From positions 969,120 through 1,001,452 of the forward strand of contig NW_019091458.1 of the NCBI RefSeq assembly GCF_001949145.1: DNA of 32,333 nucleotides. The letters are read 5' to 3'. Below the pieces are notes generated by a model, which worked only from the letters and a program-made list of their open reading frames with translations, was not told the origin of the DNA and searched no databases. Of the stretch, positions 1 through 12,400 are shown piece after piece (within the stretch, counting starts at the first letter, position 1; every line of letters starts with the position of its first letter). This DNA comes from Acanthaster planci (taxonomy: Eukaryota > Echinodermata > Asteroidea > Valvatida > Acanthasteridae). Position numbers and translations under genes: made by a program.

Positions 1-273
1 TATGTTTTTCACTGATTCTTAGTTATATCATGAGAATGTTCAATTCCCCAAACAGTAATTTCAGCCTATGGTGCTGACTGCCAAGGAAATGTGCCTAACA
101 TGGTATAGTAGCTTCGTGTTTGTAGACAAGTTACACTGTCTGTTCACAGTCTGTGACTACTCCTGTGCTGATTTTCATGGAGTACATTTATGTATAAAGA
201 AATGCTTTCTACTTTCATTCTACTTTCAAACTATTTCAAATCCTAAAAACAACCGTAATTTCTTTTTTCTTAC
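1..273 (-). other. Intron 23 (incomplete)
   Basis: Sequence after the donor of exon 23, running off the window. No cysteine-rich coding pattern or stop-containing last exon is visible on the minus strand, so the 3' end of the gene lies outside. Confidence 0.7.
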
Positions 274-450
274 CATCACAAATTGGACAGCAGTATTCTG
301 GCCTGATGATGGCATGGGAGCATTGTGTCTGACACTGAATAGTTTCACAGGTGATTTGGCCTTCCAGACACAAACAATCTTGGCAGACATTACGCACTGG
401 TGTCCAGTGAGACTGGTGATCATGACGCTCTCCTGTATCATCAATGCAAC
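274..450 (-). CDS. Exon 23: VWC repeat 7, last exon in the window
   Basis: Residues 1534-1592: GCIDDTGERHDHQSHW, NVCQDCLCLEGQITC, then PEYCCPICDG. Acceptor TTTGCAG, donor GTAAGAAA in phase 1, so the protein must continue past the left edge. A longer open frame in another phase (226-573) is a shadow. The VWC here is the seventh full copy; KCP-type proteins can have more than ten. Confidence 0.88.
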
Positions 451-3400
451 CTGCAAACCAGTGCAAACATGAACAAGACAACTGTCTTGGTGAGACCCAC
501 AGGAAAACTGTGGTACCGAATGGATTTGATTATTCACTTGTGGGTTCAATTGTAGGAAGAGTGTAGGTTTCATTCTGCATTCCCTTTCATTCTCTTCTTG
601 GATTAATTTGCCATTGTAAGTTTCATCACTTTTTTAAGTGTGTAAAACTTTCATAAGGTCAAAATTTTTGACCTCAAAAGCCAGAAAATCCACGATGGAC
701 CCATTTTCAGTAAAATCCGTGCTCACCACTCTAACATTTGAACATTGCTGTGAGCAGTTCAGACAACATTCAACAGTGCCAACAAAAGTGAAAAGATGGA
801 TCTAAATAGAAACAAAATTTCTTTACTAAACAAATATGAACAAGAAGTACCTGTCAAAAAAAAATTAATACAAGCGTTTCACAATAGTGTGCCTCAAAAG
901 AGTTGGCAATGCGTCGGCCAATCACAACGTGTGAAATCTGTCAACCCAATGTGCGTATGGAAAGGGTCAACAGATTTCGCACGCTGTGATTGGCCAACAC
1001 ATTGCAAACTCTTGAAGGCGCACTATTGTGAATCATCCACATTGATAAGTTTCCCACTGGTGCACATAATGCCCTTTAAACATAACAAATAGAAACATTA
1101 AACTTAATGAGACACTCTCTTGGTTTTCCTTAGTAAAAGAGGCTTTTTGGTCAAGCTATTGGCCTCAAGATATTTCCAAATATTTTCACCCTCGGCACAT
1201 GGAAATTGGCCATTTCAAGTTTTTGCATTGCGCGAATTAATACACCTTTTTGCAGAGCGGGTCACAAAGGTCATCAACAGAGAAATCACAACACACCAAC
1301 CTCTACAAACTGGGCAGCACTCTCCGGGGATTTCTTCACTAAGTTGACATGGCAACGGTTCACAGGGCAATTTCTCACACGTTACTGTTCCGAATGAGCA
1401 AAGGCAGCGGCTGCACTGATCTTCACTGGTAAAGATCTCACCGTTTGGCCTACGGCGCTCATCGTAAAAGCAATCTGCACAGAAGTGTACAAAAGGTTCA
1501 TATTGGCCATTGCATGAATCTAGGTTTAAAGGTGTAGAATACCTTTGAACTTTTACATTAATCAGCTTATCATGAACACTGTAGTCTTCCACTGATGTGT
1601 CTAAAGTAACTCCAGCAATAATTGGCCTGGATTGGCCTGGCCATGCAAAGTAAAAGCTCAACATTTTGAACAGGTCTAGAACATGGGTGCCAACACTCCA
1701 GCATTGCTTTGGGGGACTGGGGAGTAAAAAGTCAGAATAAAGAACATGTACATAGACAAAAAAGTGATGCTGCTAAAAATTTGAGTTCAGGTTTTGCAGT
1801 AGTATTATGTGTACATCTCTGAACAGTTCTCCAGGCAACAATTTGACTATTTTGTCCAGGTATTTTAATTTACTGTCAATATGACGTCTTCTGTTCCAGA
1901 TTTCTCCAAGTTCAATTGGAATTCTGTGTCAGTTGTACAAATATTTTAATAAGGGGAGACGGCCACTGCCTACATAATGACATAAACTAAGTTTAAATCA
2001 AAGACCTTCTACCAATCACAAAATGTACTTATGCATCAATCCTACTAGAAAATGAAACTTTGGGACTTTTACCTGTACAGAGTGGACAGCACTGGCTGGG
2101 AGGTGTGTAGCCATGCTGGCAGGTAGCCAAGCAGGGTTGTAGGTCTCGACAGGTAACTACACGCTCCTGGCAGATGCACTGCTGACACTGATCATCTGAG
2201 ATCCAACGCTCCTCATTATTGTACTGGATCCCATTGTATACACATTCTGAAAGGGGATGGAGGTGGCCAGTGAAGGTCAAGGGGGCAGTGGATCATGCCA
2301 TCAATGGTCCTTGGGTTTTAGGATAGTGTTTTCAAGGATGTAGTTGCGTCAGGGAGCTGTTAATTTTTAATTCTGCATGGGTTTGTGTGTTCAGTGTTGT
2401 CCAAGAGCTCACAAAAATGTGCATGTTGTGGGGGCAGCAACAGTTTCGTTTGCCTGCTTGTTAGTGCCTACAACAGGTTTTTCATGCAGTACAATAGAGC
2501 TGAAAAAGGCAGCAGTCTTTGCCTTGAAGCACATAAATTCATGATACCCCTGGGAATAAAACTGTCATAGGTCCTCACAGTTCACCACTGGTCAATCACA
2601 ATTCAATAAATTTCAAGTCAAACTATGTGCAATTCATATAAACAACGATGAAGGTATTGCTGGTCCTTAGATGTAACTTGACTTGGGACTGATTTGTGAT
2701 TGACTGGATTACAACTCAAGTTCCAAGCAACAGTCTCTTCAGCAATGAGAACTGACAAACATCCCTGAATGCCATTTTGGTGCTGTAGACTAAGTCGCTT
2801 CGATGAAACACATTAAGGAACCTTCAAGTGTTGTACAGCTTCCTTGACATTTGAGATGAAAAGTTGAAATAATCAATGAACTTAAACCACAGATTTACAG
2901 GATCAAAGTACTTACTGTCAGTGCATTCTGGGCAGCAAGCTCCAAGCAGCAATATTGGGTTATCGCATGGAGGCCTGGTACATGCAATGGGATTACAACG
3001 CACTTTGCTGTCCTGTCCAATCAAAGAAGCATATGGTGTTCCTGTTATAATTTCTTCAAAGAATAATTAAATAAATGCTGTTTGTGATCGCGTTGGGGTG
3101 TTTGTATAATTTCCTACTGTCATATTTACAAAATATCTGTATAACAATTTGAAGATTTTCAGGTAACCCACAAAATGTCCAGACTTAAATTGTTTCTAAA
3201 TGAGTAAAAAATCAACACTTGTAACCTTCTGATACTAAGCCCACAAAACATTTCATGTTCCATCTTAACACTTGGTGTGGTGTGTATGGACCACTTGGCT
3301 GGTTCAACAAATCAAACACATCAAAACATTCACATTTAAAACTCTGAAAGGAAGATCATTTCTTGAATATTAACGCAGTTCAAAACTAGAATAATCCTAT

Positions 3401-6400
3401 ACTCACCAGACAGGAGCATCTAAGGCATGGATTGGCCATTGGCGTAAAGAAATCCCCACTATTAAATGCCACGTCCTCATAGACACATCCACCCTCATCG
3501 GTGCAGCGAGGGCAGCATTCACCCTCCAGAGTGGCCTGAGGCTGACAGGTCAGGTCAGGACACTCAACAGCAGAGCAGACCACGCTACCTTGCAAACAGG
3601 AGCATATTGTACACACATCCAGCTGGAAAGACTGGCCATTGTATAACTGGTCCCCTTCATATAAACAGCCTACAAAATGATAATACAGAGGAAAGTTAGG
3701 GCCTTATGTTCACCATGGACTCCATCCCTTGTGCAAAACATGCCAAAAAAATCAGTTACATGGCAAGCATACTTCAATTTCACTAGTCTAGAATGATCAT
3801 GTACCCAGGTTATATTGACTGGCATAGTTTCATCACTCAAATACTATCTGGTATTCAACTTGTTTAACACAAGTACACTATGTAGAGTGGGGTGCATGTG
3901 TGGGATGAGCATCAAATGACAAAAAGCTACATGTATAACCAAAGTGTCAGTAAAGCTCACAATAATCAACTGGTATTGAAGGTTACAGGCAACATTGCAG
4001 TAAATTCACACACAGGAAGATTTTTTTCCTGTAATAATGCTAGAGGTATACAGGGAGAACAGTTTATGACTGATAGGGCTTTATCTACGTTAAATAGAGT
4101 AAATAAAACAAAAATTATATATTATACAAATTAAAACGAAACTCAACCAAGAGCTGTCTATGCTGTATACGTATGTGCAATGTGTCCTACACCTTTGTAC
4201 ACTGGTGACCTTCTTGTCTTGGAAGTGTAAATTGTAAAGTTAAACTTGTTAACATTTATGACTGATGACTTTTGTACAAATTCATCACTGTAATATCTAT
4301 AATTAATGCTTGCCTGGACCATGGCTGCATCACTGCCCATATGTGACCTGTTTCCAAAAAATGAGCCTTAAGTCAGAATATATGATAATTGAGTTATTGG
4401 TATTTTTGAATTCAGCAGAGAAGAGCTTTTCCAATGGTGTATGCATGTAACATATTCTTGTGACATTATTCTGGCAACTCTTGCATCTTAGTTTCTGCCA
4501 TTGTTGTTTAATATCTGGTCATGCTAAAAAAATTATAATTAAATAGAAAGTTTACTCTTTCCAAATATTACAAAACCCCCAAATTGACCTCCCCTTCAAT
4601 TTTTGACTTTGAACAGTAATAATAGGAAATGGCAGAGTGCAACTTTACGCTCATTTTGTCATTACAAGTCACATACGGCTATCTCTAATAGGCCACACAG
4701 ACTATCAAATAAAGATTTGTCAAGACTGGTGTTCTTTTTTATTGTTCTATTACCATCACAAGTAGGGCAGCATTCCTCCGCTAACTGTATGGGATGTGTG
4801 CAACGAGGAGCAGAGCAGGGTACCGGCTGACAATCTCGGTTACCATTCTGTGCGAATAAAAGACATCATCACTATCTACACACCATCATCAAGACCTACA
4901 GAAACAATGCAGAACTTGCAACTTCGATCACGACAGTGTCAAATGATTACTGAGAAAAACCACCTACCCGACAAGTGCAGATTAAGCAAGGATCAGGATC
5001 GAAGACCCTCCCACCATTATGGATGAACACACCTCTTATAAGGCAATCTGAAAGGTACAAGGAAACCAAACAATATTACTCATGACCATATCTACATGAA
5101 AACTCTAAGAGGTAACTACAAGAAAACATTTTTGATCTATTATCCCAAAAGTACACACAAGCACGTTGGGCACTGCTAACAAGCTGTGCTTTTGCACTTC
5201 AACTTCACCCAGACTATACATCTGTGAACATAAAGTTCTTACAATTATGAAACAATCAGATTTGTGAAATTTATATTGCATGTATGCTCAGTTTCACTAG
5301 CAGTAACCCTCTAACTTCTCTGGTGACTTCAAGTGGCTTTGGGACAATAAACCTGTTTTACTAAACACTTGTATCTTCATCTGTATCAACCAAACTCTTG
5401 GGAGTGTGCCTTTATGTTATTTAGCTTTCTTTATGTGTCTCCTTTATCCCCAAGGATATCTTGAAGCATCACACAACACAAATTGAACTGCCATTAATAA
5501 GCAATAACTGAGGCCACTGTCCAGTCTTAATTCTACCAAACCCATTCGTTCAGGGCAACTTTACCACGCCCTTATCTGGGTATTTTTAGAAGCAAGATGT
5601 CAACTTCACCCATTACGAAGACAAATCAATGTAGGGTTTGAGGTAATTGAGACCTGGCCAGCCAAACATTCTGCTGGTCAGCTGAACTATTCAAAGCTTC
5701 ATGAAAGTCCAGCTAATGAGAACAGTTTGTGCTCTAATTTCACTACAAAGAACAGCTGGCTAAATCAGTGTTTGACTGATTCAAAGATACACTAAAGTGT
5801 CTATTGAGTAATTTCAGTAGGTATTTAAGAGCCCATATCAAGGTCAGATTTGAGTCAACCCAACATTCTCCTAACAGTGGCCATACAGGCTTCCATGAGC
5901 TACATCTACTTGAAGCATTGCTGATGTAGCTGTATAAGGGCAAGCTATTAATAAATATTCAGGGCTTGTTAACCCATAAATCCATCAAATCCTAGCTGTC
6001 AATCTGTCTAAGGAGCGGTCTCAAATAAACTATCAATAGTATACAGCAACCAGCAGTGTCGCAATCCATTTATTACAGTTGTATAAGTGAGAACCTTGCA
6101 TTGAAGATGCAAAATCTATCCATACCGTTTAGGTAATACGTACAAAACAAAACGTATAAAGAAGCATTTCATCAAATTCGCTAATAACTCATCAAATGAA
6201 ACAAATGTTACTGCATTCTGCTTAAATGGGAGGGGGGGGAGCTCCATATCAGCCTATCCAGCCCTATGTTGGTGATAAACTTGATAGCTTTGAGTTAGAA
6301 CAGCAGCAGTAAAAAAATTCTGGAGGTTGCAAGCTCCAATCCCACCGCGGTCCATTTCTTTGTTTTATTTGATATGAATCTTATTTCAAACTAATGAATT

Positions 6401-9400
6401 AATTTCTTACCATCACAGGCAGGGCAGCACTGGCCTGGTACTGTGGCGGGATACTGACATCTTAGTACGGGACATGGATCCAAACGACAATTCACTGAAC
6501 CACTCTGAAACAAAGGAGATGGGTTTGAACGTAACCCAGTGATCTTAATCACAACAGTTAAATTGCAATTCCTGGGAGTTTCTGAAGAAAAAGCTCTAAA
6601 TTATCACTATGCTTTACTATGGACACTGCAATCAACAGACATTTAAATTTCACTCTCATGAAGTAACCATATTCAGACTTGAAAATAAAACTCATTAATT
6701 GTCATTGGCATTCAACAGCATTCAACAGAACAAACCACCACATCAAGACAACAGCTTCATGCTCTGTTCTGAGAAAGCCACGTTATACAACTGTTGACCG
6801 CTTCTAATGGAATACCAGCCTCCAAGCTCATTTGTTGTGCATTTTGTTTTCCCAAGGCAAAGCAGATGGAAAACAGAACACTCAATAGTGCATTGTATGT
6901 CATCTATGCTTACCAGGCCAACAAAAATTCCTAAACACCAGCTGAGCTCCTACCTACCTACCTGATCAACCAAGAGAACCCACTCTACCATCACAGGTCC
7001 CCACTTGTACTCATGGTTGGAGAGAGGAAACATCATGCAAGTGGGGCTGAAGTGACTTGCTAGGTATGAAGCCCTGACCCTATGGTCGGGAGTGACAAAC
7101 CTTATCCATGGAGCTCTACTGGTGTAAAGCACATTACAACATGCAAATATGGCAACCCCCAGTCATTGACTGAACTTGCTGGGGGAGTGCAACATGCACA
7201 ATGCTCGAATGACCGTCACAGAGGGTGGGTGGGAAATGACTTGCCCGGCCATGACATTTGAATAGCGGAAGGAGAGGTGGGGGGGTGGGACACCATATGA
7301 CACTATACAGGGGGCGCTGTTCGTGATACAGATGTACATCATGATGTACAACATTCCTGCACAATCTTTTATCAGAACGGTATATTTATGGTCTATTCTT
7401 ATACTTCTCCCGTTTGAGTGCTATTGAATACATTTTGGTTGATTGGAAGTCCCAAAAATTCTTTTTAATTTTTTTCTCAACATAAAAATGTGGGGGGAAG
7501 GGGCTTATTTAATAACCCCCAATCCCCAACCCCCAATTAAATTGTGTTGGGGATGTATACCCTCCACCCACCTCAGATTTATGCCCATGCATGAGTGCAC
7601 TCCATGAAAGGTAACAAAGCTACTTACATTGCACATACAAGTTGTACATGGGTCAGGCTGCCACGTTGAGCCATCTGCATGAGTTGTGGTTCCATTCAAA
7701 CAATCTAACAGACATAATCCAAAAACAAAACAGGAACAAAACAAAAATATCACTGTTGAGTGGTCACACTACACTTCAGATACAGTTATCTTGAACTTAA
7801 CAAATGAAAAAAAATGGTAAACTGTCATGAAATTTATTTGGACAAACTGGGAAGTTGCCAACAAGGGCAAAATACACGTAACAAGCAGCTATGTACGAGA
7901 ATTTATTAGCTGAGTGTCATTTATGTTGGAATCCCTCTAGTCACATGGTAATCTATCAAATGGCATGCTGGCTGGGGTCCTCTAATGCTAAACCAACTTC
8001 ATTTAGCACCCAGGTGCTCTCTGAAGTTAAATTCCTTTGCCAGGTAGGCTTGACTGTGTAATGCATTTATCTTTACATATCTGGTTTTTTGTGAACGCTA
8101 CTTTAAGCTTGTTTTTTGTTGATGGTTTCCTTGGCTTTTTTCTTAAGTTTGCTTCATATACCCCCAACAATTGCCGCTAAAACTGTTTTTCAGAGTTGGA
8201 ATGACCTTATGTGGAGCTAGCTTAGTCCACATAACATTCAAAAAATGCTAAATACGTTTGTTATCATATCTCATGCATGTATTAAAAACAAATATACCTT
8301 CCCTGAGGCTCTGACCACAGTTGACTTCTTGGCCATTCTCATACCAGGTGGCCAAACAGGTGCCACAGAAATTGTAGAAGCAGACTGCATTGGGATGGGA
8401 AGAGCACAGGGTGTCACAGGGATTGACGGGGCAGACTACATTGGAAGTGTCACAAACACAGCTGGCTAAAAAGGTCTCCACGTCAAAGCAAAACCTTGGA
8501 AAGGAAAGGTACACAAATGGCTTGATAAAAAGGACAGTAATGCAGACATCAATCCCAGATCACATGCACTTGTTGTAAGCAATCTCATTTGTGTTTCTTA
8601 CTTGAGGAATCCCTGGATTATTTTTTACCATTTTCCTGTTTCTTCCAAAAGCCCTAGTGTCAGATGGAAATCAAGTCACAGAGTGTTGAGAACAAACAAA
8701 TTTTTTTCACAACAGCTCCTCATCAAGAATGCGCCAAATTGGAATTCAAAAATGAAGCATGTCATAGGTCATTAGAGAACATAGCAAGACAGTTGTCACA
8801 GGCACTAAACTTCATAAGTGCTGGCATGACATCAGGTGCTTTATTTGGGCTAGACTTCGCCTACCTGAAATACATGTACATGTACCAATTTGGCTAATTA
8901 AGCCTTTTTTCCATTCTGCTCTTTCTTAGGGAGAGGGGTTTTGTATGGTCTCCAAGAACAAGATTTCAACTTCTAAGTTGACGTTTTAGGCCGAGTTAGA
9001 TCAGCAACAATTTATCAACCATTTGTTGATTTTGCCTCCTAACCTATGCATAAAATATATCCTGTGTCATAGGCCAACTTGACAGGTGGTTGAAAAAAGC
9101 TGGGGGTGGATTCTGCCCCACCCTCCTCCACGTTTTTCTGATATTGCTGCAGTGCATTTATTCATGAGCCGAGCCTTTAGGAGTTTTTAAAAACTCTTTG
9201 TGGTCATTTGGACACCAATTTTGGGAAATAAAAAAAAAACATTCTAGAAAAAGTGCCCATTTTTCCAAGGCCAGCCAACAATGTGTACATGTACTTTTCT
9301 ACTGCTGTGCTCAGTGCATGTTGACTAGCAGGCATGTGGCCTTGAACTGTGAACATCAAATGACCGTAACAACAAAACCATATATGAGACGGAGTAGAAA

Positions 9401-12400
9401 CTTCACAGTCTTACTGATAAGGAGTGCCTTTACATGCATGCCAGGTTAAAAGAACAGCATGGGACAGTCAAGTTCTTAGTGGGGCAGAATCCCCTTCCCT
9501 CAGCTGTGGTACCTGTTTGATGTGACAGAGGATGGGAAGCTGGTTAGCTGGGTCCTACCCCCAGACAGTGGCTTCTGTTGAAGACTCCATGTCTGCTCAA
9601 ACCACATCAGTGGCAGCTGGCCTGGGTGGGGGCAGGTGTGGGTCACGCCCATCAGAAACTGCTTGGTTTGTTGAAACAGGAGCTCATCCAGCTGCGCCGA
9701 GATGACCAAGACAAAGGGACCATCATAGAAAAGGTTGCAATTGAAGCTGTCCATCCCCTGCATGTTGAAACCAAAGGCATCGTAGCCCTGGGCATTCAAG
9801 CCATTACGGTCCAGGCAGTACTGATCATAGCCATTGGCATTGTAGCGTCCCGTAGTGTCACGGCTGCCAGAGTTACTGTAGCCATTGCGGTCATACCCTT
9901 GCGCACTGTAGCCTTTCTCATTGTAACCATAGCGATCATAGCCATAGATGTTATAGCCAAAAATGTTGAAGCCATCCCTGTTAAAGCCTGTGAATGGTAT
10001 AAGGGGAAGATCAAGGGCGAGTGATACTTTTGGACTAACAATTTCTACCAAGAGGCAATTCAAACCTCTCTGCTCTAGTTTAGAAACTGACAAAGTTTAA
10101 ACATCAAAGATGCAGGATCTACTGATTTTTTTCTATTAAGTGTTCAGATGCTGACTTAAACTGCTTTAAACAGCTACTCTTACCATCTCGATCAAAGCCG
10201 TATTTGTTGAATCCAAACTGGTCATGCCCACTTCGATCATAACCTTCATAATCGTAGCGTCTCTCTGGACCATACGTGTACAAACCTCGCTCATCATATT
10301 CCCTATAAATGTTGTATCCTTCCACATTGTATCCTGCCCTAGAATTTAAGAAAGCATATTGAATAAAATTCAGCAATGTGTAACCTGGGGCTCCTTTAAA
10401 TGCCAACTGACAGTTTATTGTGTTTACCTTCGTCTTAGAAACCTTCGGAAAAGAGGACTTGAAGAAGATTTTACACGATTGCAATATCATTTGGGATCAG
10501 AATTAAAGCATTCCAAAGAATTTCCTTGAAAACACATTTTTTTAAAAGTAGTCAGTTATGGTCTCTGTAATTTTTATGTTTCCTTTATGAAAAAAGACCT
10601 CTATACTGATGACATTACACTCTGTTGATGTGTACTTTCCTATGGCGTACAGTAGACTGTAGGCACACAGGAAAATACATATGGAAACAAAGTGTGATGT
10701 CACTGTACATAGGCCTATTCTAGCCAAATTACTACGTTCTGCATACCTGTCAAAGCCCTGTCTGTTGAATCCACTTCTGTCGTAGCCTTCACTGTCATAT
10801 CCATCTGAACCAAACACTGAGAAGGTATGATTACAGGGACTGCCTTCAGTTGGTAACACATACGTCACACAAAGCTGTGACTCTGAACGCAGCAAATCCC
10901 TGGGCCTGGTGTTGAAGGGTACCAGCGGTACATCCAGCATAGCTGTCGGAAAGTTGCCGTCATTGCCTACCTTTTGCTGCCAACGCCAGAAGATCATGTC
11001 AACGTAAGATTGCAGGGCATAAAAAACAGGGTCATAGGGTGCCCCTGAGCTGGCTACGTGACCCCCTATATAGTTGAAAACATGCCCCATGATGGTCTGC
11101 ATGCACATGCTGAAGGTGTCAAAGTCGTTGGATGCCATTGCTATGGCAATGTCAATCTTAGATGGCAGTCGCATGGAGTAAATGAATTTACGGATTAGGC
11201 ACGGTTCCCAGGGTGAACCACCTCGGAATGGGTGGTCTTCCACACACGATCCTCGGCCATCACCTCCAAAGTAGTTGGGCTGCCAGATAATGGCTCTGGA
11301 AAGGTCACTCACATCAGTAGTGAAATCATAATAAGGCAGAGCAATGGAACAATCAATCTCCTGCAATGTAAACAAAACGAAAATGATATTGGAAATGGAA
11401 AAGGCAAATGTTAAATAAGAAAACGAGATCTTGTTTGCTAAACAGGAAAAGTCATTCAAATCATTCACTTGCATAAGATAAATGCAAAAGCGAAACTTGT
11501 CCAATGCAAGATGGTGACAGTGTTGAATGTTCCTTCTCAAAACCAATGAATACTTTATTTTTCAAAGTTAATGTCCAACATGATACATTTCTTGTCTGCA
11601 AAACTGCCCTTCTGAAGGGTTTTGTGAAACTGTATTTGAACTGATGGATCAAACAGTAACCACGCAGGAATTGACAAAACTGGATACAATTCCTTTATGT
11701 ATTATCCAAAATCAAAAGATTCAAGGCACTTTGCACCTAAGGACATAAACCTCTAATAAGTTTCTAGGACAGTAACACATAGGACTCGCACACACATAGG
11801 TGACTTGTACACATGCCCTATCTCTTTCACAGTTCCTTTTGCTATGTTCACTTGCGGAAAGCGTTTTTGAATCCTTGTTCTTGACAACACTCGGGTTGAC
11901 CCGACACGAGAACAGCGGTCTCAAATGTGACAAACAAACCCAAGAAGTTGTTCGTTGATTGGTTTCACTCCCCGATTGTTGGAGGGTTGAGCAAGGTGCA
12001 GCTAGAACAAAATGGTGGACTGTGCAGAATATATTCAAAGGTCCTGGTCAAAGGACAAACATGATATTTGAATTCTGATTCCTGCATGACCAGAATTACA
12101 TGAACATTTTCAGTAAACCCAAGAAATCTTGCCCCTTTCCCCCCGGAAAGAAGGGCTGCTATGAGGGCCATATTTTGATCTGTTTCACATTCATCTTCCG
12201 AATGGTCCTCAAATAATTGCAAAATCTGAGATTTGTCGGCCACTTTGAATTTTTTTGTCTTAACATACCCCTGCCCGTTCATAACCTGCTCAAGAACACC
12301 ATTCAAGTGTTACTCAAGTGTTGTCAAGAGCAAAGATTCGAAAACACTCAGAGAGTCTAACTAAAGGAACTGAACTGTGTTTGGTCCCCTGACTCCACAA

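Larger units (their letters stand above)
9835..10825 (-). repeat. Exonic 15-nt tandem repeat coding for G[YF][DN]xx pentapeptides
   Basis: Spread over the end of exon 11, exon 12 and the first half of exon 13, interrupted by introns 11 and 12. On the plus strand it shows as recurring 'gtagcc/atagcc-ntt-g/c' units every 15 bases, clearest at 9840-9990. Around 30 units, about 150 residues. The coding third positions vary between units, so selection is on the peptide rather than recent DNA duplication. Confidence 0.85.

Noticed and set aside
226-573. 115-codon minus-strand frame overlapping exon 23
   Set aside because: It overlaps the VWC7 exon in a different frame and lacks VWC cysteines; the 236-481 frame contains the domain.
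1475-1664. N-terminal extension of exon 22 in the same frame
   Set aside because: The VWC begins right after an acceptor (TGTGCAG) that fits phase 1; the extension has no cysteine pattern.
9578-10024. 148-codon plus-strand open frame rich in Ile, Val and Ala
   Set aside because: It is the mirror of the GY pentapeptide exon; the 15-base repeat on the coding strand keeps the opposite frame open. The minus-strand frame has domain continuity and splice phases.
9796-10041. Second minus-strand frame across the GY repeat (Met/Ala/Thr-rich)
   Set aside because: An out-of-frame reading of the same 15-nt repeat; it does not match exon phases on either side.
11965-12306. 113-codon minus-strand open frame in intron 10
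   Set aside because: No recognised domain, stop codon directly before the ATG, and the flanking exons already join in phase without it. Kept only as a note on the intron.
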